This document shows, in pieces, positions 28,101 to 41,538 of a DNA stretch of 64,000 bases. The stretch comes from Erythrocercus mccallii (lineage: Eukaryota > Chordata > Aves > Passeriformes > Dicruridae). The notes beneath the pieces are model-generated. The model was not told the DNA's origin. It did not search any database and saw only the letters and a list, made by a program, of their open reading frames with translations. Numbering within the stretch: position 1 is the first letter of the stretch; each line of letters starts with the position of its first letter. The stretch lies in the NCBI GenBank assembly GCA_013397435.1, contig VZRG01000005.1:1635508-1699507 (forward strand), in the 5' to 3' direction. The translations under genes and the position numbers were made by a program.

Positions 28101-28990
28101 ATCTTAGAATAGTTGGAACTTTTCAACTTTCTGTGCCAATACTTCACAATCCAATAGTGTTTCCCTTGCCTTTACTCTTAGAACTATTAACACATTGACT
28201 GAAATGAGAAGTTTCAGTTTCTATGTTTGGCCTTTATCCTGACAGCTGATAATGCAGCCATCTTTACCAAGTACCTTGTCAACACACTCTCTTAGAAACA
28301 TATGTGGAGAGGCCACAGAATCCATAAGAGGGTGGTTTCATCAACATGTTTCAAGATAGGCAGAGCATTAGCCTTGATCCTTCTGAAGAAAGAGTATTTA
28401 GATTTGTGAACAATCGTAACTTCTGAGGACCTTTATGCATTAGGTTGCTGCTTTGTAAACACATATATACATATTTTTAGAAATTTCTATAAAAATCCAG
28501 ATCAGTGTTCCAATCAAAAATGAAGAAACAATATCCTTTAGTAAGAAAGTTTCATCATCACAGATCTTTGAATTCCCATATAAAAACAATACTGTGTTTA
28601 AAAGGGCAATGGTAAGTCTGGCACGTTAATATAGATCCAGGCAGACACTGTCAGTAGCTTCCTCTGGCTGCTATTCACATCAGTCCTCTACTTGCCTGAA
28701 ATTAGCTCTGCTACAGAAGGTGGCAAAGGGAAGAAAGCAAAACCAGAAAAACCCTCACTACACATTCTGCAATTTAAAAAATACTACTTTCCTCACTACT
28801 TCTTGTGTGCCATTCTTAATGGCACTATTAAAATGTATAAATAAGAGCAAATTCTCTCACTTGGGTTTTCAAGACGTCATTGTGAATTCATGTTATACAA
28901 CTTCCAGACTATTTTTTTAAAGAAGTAAAGATCTAGCCTTGTGCTGTCTTCAGTTGAGCATCTACTTTTGTCTCACCTGTTTCTTCCCTT

Positions 28991-29300
28991 TCACAGAATC
29001 ACAGAACGGATTGGGTTGGAAGAGACCTTAAAGATCATCCAGTTCCAACCCACCTGCCATTGCAGGGCACATCTTTCACTAAACCAGGCTGTTCAAAGCT
29101 GCATTCAACTTGGCCTTTAATGCTTCCAGAGACAGGGCATCCACAGCTTCTCTGAGCAACCTCTGCCAGTGCCCTGTCGCTCTCACAGTAAAGAATTTCT
29201 TCCCAACATCTCATCTAAACCTACTCTCAGTGTGAAACTATTCCCTCTTGTCCTGTCACTACATGTGCTTTGCCTTTATCAGTCCATCCTCCAGACGCTT
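28991..29300 (-). mobile_element. CR1 LINE, 5'-truncated, 3' end
   Basis: On the plus strand this begins TCACAGAATCACAGAACGGA, followed by TTGGGTTGGAAGAGACC and ATCATCCAGTTCCAACCC. This is the characteristic reversed 3' end of a chicken-repeat-1 LINE, so the element points along the minus strand, the same direction as OSBPL10. Similarity fades after about 29300. Only the 3' UTR-like tail is present and nothing in it can code. CR1 is the dominant non-LTR retroposon of birds and typically inserts 5'-truncated without target-site duplication. Confidence 0.93.
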
Positions 29301-29637
29301 TAACCACTTTTCTCAAACTCTCCAGCCATGCTACTCTTTTCTCTCCTCCCTTGTTCTATTGCCAAACTATCCCTTCCTTGTACTTGCAAAATAAAAACAG
29401 GATTAATTTTGATACATGAACACAATGATCATAAAACAAAGCTCACTAAGCTGGTAAGATAAAACAGGAGAAAAGCAGATAAGAAAGTAGAAACAAAACC
29501 CACAATGGGTTTTGGTGTGGAAGGCAAATCTTTCAGCTAAAAATCAACCAAAATAAAAACACCAAAACCAAACCAACCAAAAATGCCAAATGTTTGATGA
29601 CTGCAGCAGTGAATAACCTGTTTGGCTCCTCCACTGC

Positions 29638-29680
29638 TCTGGTTTGGGCTGGGATAAAGTTAATTTGTCTAGACCTTAGT
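29638..29680 (+). mobile_element. Possible short LTR fragment
   Basis: A short segment reading CTGGTTTGGGCTGGGATAAA and then GTTAATTTGTC resembles the 5' edge of a common bird ERVL-type LTR. Similarity is lost within about 40 bases, so this may be a decayed fragment or chance. Confidence 0.3.
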
Positions 29681-32600
29681 ACTTTCTTCATGATTAAGTT
29701 CATAATTTTCTTTCTATCACCATGATAAAAGCACTACACAAAAACTTGACACAACTCCAAATAATGGCAACAGACAAGAAATAGACCTTTTCCTCTCTTC
29801 TTCCCTCCTTTTTTTCTTCATTTCATAAATTTAAATAGCAGAATGCCTGGTCTTGCCTGCATTTGCTTAAACAAGTCTCCTTTTACTAGGAAGACTTTCT
29901 CCATATTCCAAAGCTGGAAAAACACACACACCCCTCTCTCCAGCTGAGGTTAAACACACTACTCTGACTGCAGCATGCAGATTTTCTCAGTGTGTGTGCC
30001 CTACCTCAATGAAAAATGTAGCAACCAACATAGCTGTAAGTGGAGTGTGGTCCACAATTCCATCTATTAGGAACATTGAAACTTTATCAACACACAGCCC
30101 CAACTTATATTTATGTATTTCTTGTCTCATCATTATCCTTAACTGTGCTCCAAGTCCATTCTCAAGCAAATCAATTAAACATCAATTTATTTTATAAAAA
30201 AATCTTGTAAATCTGACTAAAGGCACACTATATAAGGCATACCTCTTAACACTGGAACAGATTACCCCTGAAAGGCTGTGCAGTTGAAAAAAGCCACTTC
30301 CTCAGTCATTGAGAAATATGTACTTGATACATGAACTTGTAGTAGTAACTTACTCAAAACCACAATAAATATAGTAATTTAGAGATTTCAACTTAAGACC
30401 ATCCAACTGACAGCCTAAGATCTCTTAAGTCAAGTACCTCTTAAGGCACCTACAAATGCTGATACCCAACAGCAAACACATTTAACCTGCAGGAGGGTCC
30501 TAAACAAGCACCAAGCATATAGCAATTAGTACTACACATCAGTAATAGTGTCTTTTCTTTTGAAGACTCATACTCCAAATTTCAAACTGCCATTTTAACA
30601 AAAAAATATCACCAACAAAACTGTTAGGTTACACCACTCATACAGTGAATGACAAAAAAAGATAAGGTTCATCAACACTTGGTGCATCCAGCTCCTCTTC
30701 ATCAGAAGCAATGGGCAAGCACCCAAGCCACAGAAAATTACACATCAAATGCACTGAAAAAAAAGTTAAAAATGGAGCTAGCCTCAAAATATAACTAAAT
30801 GAGGTTATTTGACTGAATGTATTTCTAATAGGGGTTTTTGGCAATCAGTACTTGACTTTGGAGTGCTTAGCAATGACCTACATGGGAGGAAAAATTTCCA
30901 TAAAGATTGCTGATGATATGAAATTAGGCTATCATAAGCCAACATCATGCTTTCCTATACTCTGACAATACTGTCAAAATAAAATTATGTATCTAGCGAC
31001 AAAAAGTCATAATTACAAGATACAGGATTCACCTGGAAAAGAACTGACTCATAAAAAGTCAGGGTAAGGAAAACCTACTGATTATTTTGGTCAAATAATT
31101 CTTCCATCTAATAATAACTTTCCTCAACTATATTTTTAAATTATTGTCTTCCTAAACAAATAATTAACTGCTATTTTTACCCCCTCAAAAAACAAGGCCT
31201 GCACACACCATAAGAAAGCCCAAAAAAGATCACATGCTAACTGTGGAGAGAGCAGTCTGCAGGTTGACAGCTACCACAGCAATCCTTTCCAACACCTTCA
31301 CAGACAAAAAAAGGGTAGTGAAGTGCTACCCTTCACTTTGACACTTCTGGCAGTAGTACTATACCATATGTTCCTGGATCAAGTTGTATACTGGATACTA
31401 CAGGATACAACAGGAGAAAATGGCAAAACAAGCACCAGGATGTTGCAGCTTAAAGTAAATAGAAAATAACGAGAGTGTGGGTATGGAGATACCTGTCTGG
31501 AGAACCCAAGCAGCACCAGGGAACGTGAGATCTCAAGTGTTTTCTGTAATCAGACTAATAATTAAACTTAGGAGGCAAAACTAACAACCTAATTTTTAAA
31601 ACATAACCAACAAAGAGCTTAAAAGCTAATGGTCTTCGAACTTTTTAAGCAGGGAATAAATATTGAGCTGGAGCAGGCAGAATGCATTATCCTTGCATTT
31701 GATCCCAAGTGCAACTACAACTGAATGTGTACACAGTTCTGGTGTCACACAAAAATAAAAACTCTGAAACACTGAATAACCATCAGGAGTATGATAAATT
31801 ATTAAAGTTACTGGGAGAGCTGACTTGCAGCAAGAAAATTCCATTGGTCTCATTGGAGTACCATTAGATACTCCAAACACAGACAAAAGATAACCACTTA
31901 GCCTGCCCAAAAATAATGAACATAGAACCCAAATGTGATAAGACGTATCTGCAATCCAGCATGATAAGATTCAGTGAAGAGTTAAAGGCTGATACACACT
32001 AAGTACAACAGGCAGTTTTTTAAGTAGCGATTAACTCTGGGCAAATTGTTCCCATGGCTATGATGAAGAATGCTCTATCACCAAAAGACAAATTCTCAGA
32101 TCAATATCCAAAGAGAAACACAAGCCTAGACAGAACAGAAACCACAGCAAATACTATGGCTTGTGCTATACAACTGAGCAGTTAAGAATCTTCACCCTTT
32201 AGCTTTAAATTACCTACTAATTAAATGCCATCTTGGCAAATGAAGTGCAGCAGCATTTAGACAGCATTTACAGCATTATTTTTATATGCAACAGTTAAGT
32301 ATTAAGCAAACTTTGTCTCTTCGGATTACATTCCGAAAAGTAATCAAATATCTCAGGAAGATATCCATAAAAGCCTCCAAGATCTAAAGCACAATATGGA
32401 GATAATTGTAAATAAAGTTGCTTTTGTTTATTATATGGAAACAAACTGCATTTTTCAATGAACCAAATTCACTACTTTTTTTATCATTCATTATAACACA
32501 TATTTAACAAATATAGTTGTATGTTAAAAAGCCATCATTATGGCAATTTTTAGCAAGCTTTTCAATTAGAAAGTTTAGTCTTTTAAATATATCATGAAGA

Positions 32601-35600
32601 ACACAGTAAGAGTACTAGGTGAAGCTAAAGACCAAACAGATTCTTACTGAACAATTGGTTTTAAATATAAAATGGCTGGGGAAAACTTTTGAATACTTAT
32701 ATACTCATAAAATTACTCCTGACACATTACTTAGTTTAACAACCTACTGTCACTTCTCCTGCGTGAACAAAATCCATATTCATAAATTGGTGGGGCTTTT
32801 TAAATGAGCCAGCATGTGCATGTGTGCTCCCTCTAACCACATTTATCATTGCCTTGCTAAGCACAGAGATCACCATTGAAAAAGCTAGCAGCAAAATGAG
32901 CCAGTAACAACAAAACCCAGAGACGGGCAAGTGCCTGTTTCAGCACTAGTGCCAACTGACACTTCTTTGCATTGCCGGAGAGCTAAGTGTGACATCTGGG
33001 TGAAAGGAAGACCACACTCTGTATTGACTGTAACTTCATTCCCTTTGGTACAAGAGTGCCACTCAGCTCTGAAGAGTACTCACAAATCCCAAATATACTG
33101 CCTGAGTGAAAATGCCTGAGTCTCATCTGTTTCAAACAGATTTTTCCTACATTACCATCAAGCATCTTCTGCATTAGGTTATCATCCATTATATGAATTT
33201 ATCCTCTGCATAGGCATAAGCAGCCCCGACACCATGTGACACAAGCAGCTGAGGAACAAAGAGCTTGGGTTACCTGCCTGGGGATAGGAGAAATGTCCAT
33301 GGCAGTTCTCCAACCACAATCCACACCCCCCCACAGCACAAACCAATTCCTTACTCGCAAGACCATCCTTTTCAATTTTGGCCTGAGGTTCAAAGTTGTC
33401 TTCTTCCAAATGTTGCTTCTAAACATTACTGAAGGGCAGAGAATGATGGATTTCTCAGCCTTTCTCTTACCTTGTTAAAATCCTTTCTCTGACTGCTGTT
33501 TGAAACGCCTTCTCCATTCTCCCAACAGAACAAGTTTAGAGGCAACAGCAAAAACTATTCAAACTAATCAACCAGTCCATCATTAAACCAGTTAGGTTTA
33601 ATCAGCCACTAACTAAACTAAGAGAAAGTACTTAACTGAAATTTTCCTACAAAGAGGTATACACATTTTAAAAGATTGATTTGTTTCTTTTTACTTTCAT
33701 TTGTTCTTTAAATGAGCATTAATGATATTTAAGGGGAGGAAGTTTCAACAGCAAAAAGTGAAGGAAGGAAGGAAAGGAAGAAAAAAGAAAGCTTAGATTT
33801 CAATGTGATTATTTTTGCTACATAGATTTTAGGATTAAGAAAACAGATTAGTGCCTTATTCCAAAACAGAAGTTACTAATAACTGACTTCTTGGCATTTT
33901 AAATTCAAAGTTTAAGACTAATGACATACATATTGATTTAAATAATGTAAAATATGCAGCTACTGAGTGTTTAGCACAGGAAACATCATTTGCTCCAGAG
34001 AATTAAAATAAGTTGGGTTTAAGTGGATTCCTTCCTTTTCACATTGCCTCCTACTACAAAGAGAGTCTCCAAGTGAAGGGACAACACAGTCTCTAGTAAA
34101 ATCTATTTTGCAAGTAAAATCTTAATAGAATGTTACCACCATAGTATAAAAACGCCTTGAAATTTTAAGGTTTCCACAATTCCTAACAAATTATAAGCAA
34201 GGTTCCAAAATTCAAGGAGGAGATGTAGAACAACACAAGAAACAAAACATTGTATTTCCAGCTCCTTAAAAGGGAGTGTCCCTGTTCACGGACTCTGCAA
34301 ATAAATCCTGGAGGGTATTACAACACCACACAAAGCGTTGGATAGACATGCCACAGAATCACACTAAGATGAAAAAATATGCAGTGGAGGAGCTGGTGTT
34401 AATCTGATTCTAGTAAGAACACAAAAAATTCCCATTTCAGCAAACTTTGCAAACATTAAATTAAGTGTGTGGCTATTTTCTCCTTCTCATATACTGTCTA
34501 TTGTTAGGCTATTTAATATGGCTTATTAGAAGTATGGCTTATTTTTATACTAAAAAAACCCAGTTTATTTCTCTAGGACAGATTTCCCTCTCAGCAGCTA
34601 TACAGATATACCCATACAACCATAGTCATATAGTTTGTTCAGTACCCATATACTAATGTTTTATACTGGAAAAATGCCTCAATTCATTGCTCGAGCAACT
34701 TGACTGAAAGACTCAGAAAGTGGGAGAGTGAGGTTATTACTCTGTTTGAAGATACCTTCCTCAATTCTTCTAAGAGGTTCTGTTTCTCCTGAATATATCT
34801 ATAAATCTTAAAATAATAATAATGTTACATACAGATTTTTGTGCTACAGCACAACACGCTGTTGACACATTTTGTCAGGACATGTCGTCCGGTAACAGCT
34901 GCAGTCAGAGCAGCACACGTTCTGGGGGCCAGTGAAATCAGCCCCTAAACTGGCACTAAAATCTGATGGCTACCTGCTGCTTGGGACAATGGTAATAAGA
35001 AAGAGTCTTTCTGTTGTGGCAGGAGTCAGACTGCAACTGCTTTGTGCAACTACATGAGAAAAGAGATTACACCACAGCATTGGAGAGCCTGATGAAGATC
35101 CTGAGTGCGAAAAATCCCCAGACTGCCCCAAAGTACACTTTTTATTGACCTACAGGGAATGCAGCTAATCCCCAAAAGAAGTCTAGTGGTGCCCAAGCAC
35201 AAGAAGTCAGGCATGATTCATGCAGGCTGGTAATAATTTCCCAACTGAGAGAGGAAACAGGACTATGCCAAAATAATGCATTAGAAAACACCTGGGCTAC
35301 AGAATAACTTGAACAGAGCAGTTCAGTTCAGAAAGGTGACAACATCCATCAGCCATCCATTTACTGTTGTTATAAATCCAAATTTAAGCGCCAGCTCCAA
35401 TGCAGCTGATCCAGGACTTTATACACACTTGCAGGATAAAACTCTGCAAGTGTAAGTACTAAGTATTTTCAGGGAGAAAGCAGAGGGGGATGCAGACACC
35501 ATGAATTCCCCACTACCTTGGGAAAATGTGGGGTTTAAGATTTTTTACAACATTTCACCACTCTACTCAAAAGACAGGATAGTAATGTCATGGCCATTAA

Positions 35601-38600
35601 GTATTTCGATTATTTCAAATTAATTAATGAAAAACAGGTCTTGCATGCCATGAGATGACACTACAGAGACATATTTGTCCATAAAATCCACATTACTCCT
35701 GCTTAAAATACAAGCTCTGCGCTCCCATACACATGTAACACATAAATCCCAATAGAAATTATCTGTAATAGTACTTCAGTTGAGAACACAATTACTCGTA
35801 ATTTCATAGTTAATTCAGCCAGATGCCCTAAAGTCTCTGACCAGACAGAAGTGTTCTTATGTCAAAGAGTCTGTTCCAGATTAAGCTCCACTCTCCCCAC
35901 AGTATCTATACCTGAATAAATCCACAGAAAGTTACAGGCTTAAGAGATGCTCCAAATGCCCAGGCCCCTTGACACCTTTCTCACACAACAAACTGCCTCA
36001 AAACAACCAAACAAAAACCACAGTTTCCTTCTATCTGTCATAAAGGTGAGGAATCACCTCACTCACTTCCAGATCAGGCTGTTCCTGATCTGCTAGAGTA
36101 GAACAAATCCAGAACAAACGGATTTCTTTAGTAACAAGCAACAAACCCTCGGAAATTCTCAAAATAAGAAGTAATGCAGCTATCCAGATTGACTGATTTT
36201 AAGGCCTTCAATTCCTTCAGTTAATGCTTATAAATGAAGTGTTATGCTTTAGTAATCATATTCAGTTGCCTCATCCAAAATCAGACTATCTTGCATATGC
36301 TTGCTAAAGGAACATTTATTCAGAAGTGACACTACTTTATTATTCAAATTACAGTAATTGCTTCAGACTTGTAAAGGCTACTCTGCACACTAAGTGTTGG
36401 ATAACCTAGGAAAGCCTTTCAACTTCAATACCACACGGCAAGAGCTAACATTAACTACATTTAAATTATTTAAGCTAATGGATAAGGAGCTTTAAAGATG
36501 AACATTTCATATCCACGGTAAGTGAACTCTGTCAGTTTTTGCTTTCTTTTTCCATTTTATTTATATTCATACCATCTGGTTGTACTTATCATGCAGTTAA
36601 ACAAGCTTGTGTTTTTTCAAATAACTGCAAAACTAATTTGTCTGCTAACAAATACACTGCAGGTGCCAGCTACAAAGTCACGTACAGACTGTTACAGAAT
36701 GAGCTCCAATTCACAGTAAACACAATCCATAACAAATATCCAGAAGGCCAAATGGACAACCATGCTCAAACCCATGGATCACTACTCGTTTATTGAACAT
36801 TATATAGTAAGACCAACTTCTGTGAGCCTCAAGTTTCAACTGATCTGTTTAGAACTTGTATCAGATTCCACATCCCAAACCACAGCTACATGCCTCAACA
36901 GAACAGATTAAGTGAGCAAACTAAAAAAGTTACTTATCCCAAAAGCTGTCTCATTTGCTCAAAAAGCCAGATTTACAGAAAATAAAACTAGCAACTGACA
37001 ATAAAGCAGTATTAAAAAAGACGGTTGAAAGTAAACAAATATTAATTTCCAACTGCTGTGGTAGAACTGTTTAAATTACATTTGTCTTTTTTTCCGTGAT
37101 GTTTTCAGGTAAAATTTCTTGGACATGCACAGATTATGCATGCTATTTCCAGCTGTTAACCTTATCAAAGATTTAATGTTTCCAAATACAAAAAACAGGC
37201 AGCTTCAAAACCAAAGATTTACAAGCAATTACCTCTCTTTTGTAATTTCAGATCACAACCCTTAAAATCACACACAGAAAAGGAGCTACTGTCTCTACAA
37301 AGGTGTCAGGGGAAAAAAGGGGAAAGGGGCTTTAAATTTTTAGTCATGGATTTCAGTCCTACATTTTAGGTATCAAAATGTGTTTGTTTCTTAAACAAAT
37401 GTACAGGAAGACTAAATAAACCAACAAATAGATAAAAGTCTAACGTGCATCTAGAACAAACCTACAGTAACCAAATGACAGCAAAGGGCCTTCTCTATGT
37501 CTGTGCTGAAGCAGTCAAGCTTAATGGAGATGAGTCTGTCTCCAGTTCATACCAAACTTGTTCATTGTAATTTATAGCTGGTACACCTACACATGGCCTC
37601 CAGTGTATAGACCAGCTCCTGAAATTCTTCAGGAAGTACTGCTACAGTAGTCCTAGCACTGATTCAGCCACACACGTGTCAGCACCAGAGCATCACTGGC
37701 ATTTATGCAACACTCTCACTTACAAATGCTTTAAATTTACTGTCAGAACATCAAGATCCCAGCCATTTTTGTCTTCTTATTGCTTGTGATCACCTAATAT
37801 AAGTAACAGCAAGTTTTGGTCTTTTTGTTTGTTTTATTAAATGTCTCTACAGAGCTTTATAACTAGTCTTGTACTTGCTCTCTCTACAGCGTTTTCTTCT
37901 CTTCAAAATCACCACAGTGTTGCTTTATATTGAAAAGTTGAGTTTTGGACACACATCTTCGTCTACCCACTAAGAGATCAAAGTTGAGTAACAAAAAGTA
38001 AAACACTAACAGGAAATTTCTTTTGCTTTCAACAGATCCCAATACAGTACTATTAACTCCACAGTCCGGCTCCAATTCTGTAAAAATTTTGCCCTACAAC
38101 TAGACCAAAACCAGACCTTCCTCGGGACTTCCATAGATGCAAGTCAGCCTATCCACACCCAACAAATTGCAGGACCTGGGCCTGTCACCATATCAGCATA
38201 AATTAGGGCTTGTCAAACAGGTAGGACATAGCAACATAAGTTATTTTATTGAACACAAAGGTAACTGTTTCCACTGTCTCACCTCATAACAAAAAAAGAT
38301 AGTAATAATCACAAGCATGACTTTTTCCCCCATTTATTTTGGGAGGCTCTCAGTTTTTCATTCTTAAGTTATCCAAGCTAACTTCACAGGAGACGGAGGC
38401 TAATATGATAGAAAAAGGAGCTTGAAAACGGAACCCTGTCATGCAGGGACAGCAGCATGCGCAGCCTCAGCCCTCCCCTGCCCCGGCCTGCACCTGAGGC
38501 GGCCGCGCTGGGGGACACCGCTCCGACCCTCCGACCCGCCCGCCCGTATGCCAAAGTCGGCTGGAAAAATAAACAAGTCAAACAAAAGGAAGGAGACCGG

Positions 38601-38758
38601 GCGCAGAGGGGAATGGAACCCGGCCTCGGGACGCGGCGGCCGGGGAGGGTTGGGGTCGGGTCGGGCGGCAGCGCCGGTTGCCCGGGCACCATCTTGGGGG
38701 CGGCCGGGGGCGAGGACGCGGCCCCGCAGCGCCTCCGGGGGCCGGCCCGGCGCTTTAC

Positions 38759-38848
38759 CTGCTCTGCCAGCCCTGCAGGAGGTTGGTGTATTTGCTGAGC
38801 GTCCCTTCCAGCACCGGCTCCCGCCGCCTGCCGCCGCCGCCGGGCGCC
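38759..38848 (-). CDS. OSBPL10: OSBPL10 exon 1, 3' part (start lost in gap)
   Basis: The visible 90 bases read APGGGGRRREPVLEGTLSKY and then TNLLQGWQSR, and end AGC AG|GTAAAG. The final AG plus the first base of exon 2 makes Arg, giving the ORP10 signature GWQSRYFVLDF across the junction. The Gly/Arg-rich lead followed by LEGTLSKYTNLLQGW is the start of the PH domain. Human ORP10 has a Gly/Ser-rich leader of some 70 residues before this point (from memory). The start codon and most of the leader therefore fall in the adjacent gap and cannot be read. Very long open frames spanning the gap exist only because unknown bases contain no stops. Confidence 0.95.
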
Positions 38849-39331
38849 NNNNNNNNNNNNNNNNNNNNNNNNNNNNNNNNNNNNNNNNNNNNNNNNNNNN
38901 NNNNNNNNNNNNNNNNNNNNNNNNNNNNNNNNNNNNNNNNNNNNNNNNNNNNNNNNNNNNNNNNNNNNNNNNNNNNNNNNNNNNNNNNNNNNNNNNNNNN
39001 NNNNNNNNNNNNNNNNNNNNNNNNNNNNNNNNNNNNNNNNNNNNNNNNNNNNNNNNNNNNNNNNNNNNNNNNNNNNNNNNNNNNNNNNNNNNNNNNNNNN
39101 NNNNNNNNNNNNNNNNNNNNNNNNNNNNNNNNNNNNNNNNNNNNNNNNNNNNNNNNNNNNNNNNNNNNNNNNNNNNNNNNNNNNNNNNNNNNNNNNNNNN
39201 NNNNNNNNNNNNNNNNNNNNNNNNNNNNNNNNNNNNNNNNNNNNNNNNNNNNNNNNNNNNNNNNNNNNNNNNNNNNNNNNNNNNNNNNNNNNNNNNNNNN
39301 NNNNNNNNNNNNNNNNNNNNNNNNNNNNNNN
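38849..39331. other. Assembly gap, 483 unknown bases
   Basis: A run of N inside the OSBPL10 CpG island. Flanking sequence is GCC/GGC-rich on both sides, the usual cause of read dropout. It should contain the OSBPL10 start codon, the Gly/Ser-rich leader and at least part of the 5' UTR. 483 is a multiple of three, but the true length may differ. Confidence 0.99.
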
Positions 39332-41462
39332 GGGCGCTGCTGCGGCGGGGGCCGCGCAGGGGCGGGGGCCGCACACGCACACGCGGAGGCACAGCGCGAA
39401 CGGGGAGAGGCACAGCACGCACACGGACTGCATGGTGCCCGCGGCCGGCACACACACGCACACGCCGTGCGACACGGGGAGTCACCCCAAAGGACACGGT
39501 GCCCGGGTGTGGGGCGGGCGTGCACACCCGCGCGTGTAAGCGGGGGCAGAGCGCACACCGAGACCGCCTCCGGCCCCGGCGGCCGCACCGCGCCCCCCGT
39601 GACGCGCCCGCCACATGACAGGCGCTCACCCGAGCAGCGGCGGTGTGTGCGCTGGGAGACCGGCGGACAGCGTGTGGTTGATGCTTGCCCCATCACCACC
39701 GAGGATGTGACTGTCCGTGGTACACTACACCGGCAGCGCAGTTGTGCCCGCACTCGTGAGCTGGGTGGTGTGCCCAGCACTCAGGAACACAGTATTCTTG
39801 CTCAACTCACAGCAGGTAGTGTGGATCAACATACCACATCAGTCATGTCATTCATCCAGACTTTACCAAAAAATACTAAGTCCAGACCTCCTGAAAGGAG
39901 AGGATGTAACCTCAAGATCATCACAACAAGCTAAGCAGATCCTGTACAGTCAGCCCAGGTCCACTAATCATTACTATGGCCATCCTTATTGTCCTAGACA
40001 AGTACCTCAGTTATGTTGCAATGTGTATCTTCCCAGCATACCAGAGATGTAACTATTCTTCTTGTCATTTTATAATTGTACACCTGAAATGTAGAGGAGA
40101 CTCTAGAGTCTTTGAAAAGTATAAACTGAGCCTTAGCTTTTGTGCTTTAACCCTGTGGAAAGTTTTAACAATCGTTTGTACTAGAGATTTTTTGAGTGTA
40201 GAGTGTTACGTGTGTCTTCTATTCTGCACCTCAGAAGATACTCAAACTATCCAAATCCACACACAGATATGTACATTCCCCACATGAATCAGCACAGAGA
40301 GGAAGGATCCTAACTTAGATTCTCCCAGTTTTCTCTCTGGAAAATCCTACCATATGTGTTGTGGTTGGGTAGCTGAAATGTTGGGCAACCTGATCCTGAA
40401 TTTTGGGTGGTTAAACTTCTCACGTTGTAGTTAAATACTGAGGCACTACAGCCTTCAAACTTGAATTTTAGTATTTCATGAGTGGGACATATAACACTCA
40501 ACTATTGCAGTACAGGCAAAGATTAAGGACTTAATTATTTTTAAAAATAAAGTATTTTAGAGTAACTGTTTTTCAACATTTGTTACTTGAGATGTTCATG
40601 TAAAATTCCCAAATAATTGTTTACTGTCAAAAGAAACTCCATTACCACAACCCAAAAATCCTCATTCTTAGGCTCAACTCTACTTTTGATGACCATAGTT
40701 TTCAGGAAACATTTGAATGAAAGAGGAATGCTCCTTTGGGAAGCTCAGATCCTGCTTGGTAGAGATGAGAGCCCTTCATTTGTCTTTATAATGTTATGAT
40801 GACAGGCCAAAATTGTGGAACAATATGTTTTAATGAACTGTGTCACCATGTTAGCCACTTCAACATATTACATGTGTATGTTCTACATTTTAGGTAACGA
40901 ATGTAGTATTTTCCGCCTTCCACAGAATTCATTGGAAGATAATTCTTCAGGAATTCATCAGGAAAAGAAGTGACCTTACCCAAGAACTGAGAAGCCTCTC
41001 CATACATTTCTGTACAATAACACTCAAGTAACAATGGTGTACTTATCAGGAAGTTTCTGAAAAGAAGTGGTAACACGCTGTAAGTATATTATGGCCCCAG
41101 AGACTTTTGCCAAATCATAAAGCATGCTTCACTGCTGCTAGAAGGATTTCTGTGATGTGGTAACATAAGAAGTCCTCTTGTAAGTTAGTAGACTAGTTAG
41201 TAGTAAACTAGTTAGTAGATGGGAAATGAAGCATAGAAATAAATGGACAATTCACAAATAGAGGGAAACCGCTATGAGTTGGGTTCTGTGTTGTTCAGTA
41301 TCTTCTTAAATCAGAATCTCTTCATTTGCTTGTAGTTAAAACTAGAATCAAATGGGAAAAAATAGCAGAAGGATATCACTGTAGTGATTAAATCACTGAT
41401 AAAACGGCACCTAAAATTTAATTCTGCTAAAAGCCAAAGTAAAGTACATGGGGTGAAAATAG

Positions 41463-41538
41463 CTTTTGCTATTTTTTTTTTTTTGCTATTCTTTTGCTAT
41501 TTTTGCTATTTTTGCTATTTTTTGCTATTTTTGCTATT
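41463..41538. repeat. TTTTTGCTA-type tandem repeat
   Basis: An array of about seven TTTTGCTAT-like units of 9 to 11 bases, differing in the length of the T run and interrupted by one long T stretch near 41474-41484. The variation in T-run length is typical of replication slippage. Confidence 0.9.

Larger units (their letters stand above)
7802..38758 (-). other. OSBPL10: OSBPL10 intron 1 (about 31 kb)
   Basis: A long first intron with donor AG|GTAAAG at the exon 1 end and acceptor CAACAG at 7802-7807. It splits an Arg codon after its second base. The sequence is mostly AT-rich and unique-looking. Inside it I see a solo-LTR-like element near 16.66-17.32 kb, a CR1 tail at 28991-29300, a GC-rich patch at about 24.48-25.15 kb, CAAA-type simple sequence near 23.09 kb, a purine-rich run near 33.75 kb and several short inverted repeats. 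Open frames inside it, up to 148 codons (minus strand, 23182-23628), match nothing I recognise. Other stretches longer than 300 bases here hold nothing I can name. Confidence 0.9.
38440..39700 (-). promoter_or_regulatory. OSBPL10: CpG island and presumed promoter of OSBPL10
   Basis: A GC-rich, CpG-dense block surrounds exon 1 and is broken by the gap at 38849-39331. It contrasts sharply with AT-rich sequence on both sides. Transcription should start within the gap or just to its right, because coding sequence is already open at the gap's left edge. A GCATGCGCA motif (38455-38463), similar to part of an NRF1 site, lies about 300 bp inside intron 1. To the right of the gap are short alternating CA/CG tracts (39370-39385, 39448-39465). 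No TATA box is evident in the visible part. Confidence 0.8.

Noticed and set aside
34830..35240. Moderately GC-rich block suggestive of an old retroelement
   Set aside because: No recognisable element ends or coding motifs; the composition shift is slight.
38384..39934. Very long open frames (340-420 codons) on both strands across the OSBPL10 CpG island
   Set aside because: They are open only because the 483 unknown bases contain no stops and GC-rich DNA has few stops. Only the short ORP10 segment at 38759-38848 is real coding sequence.
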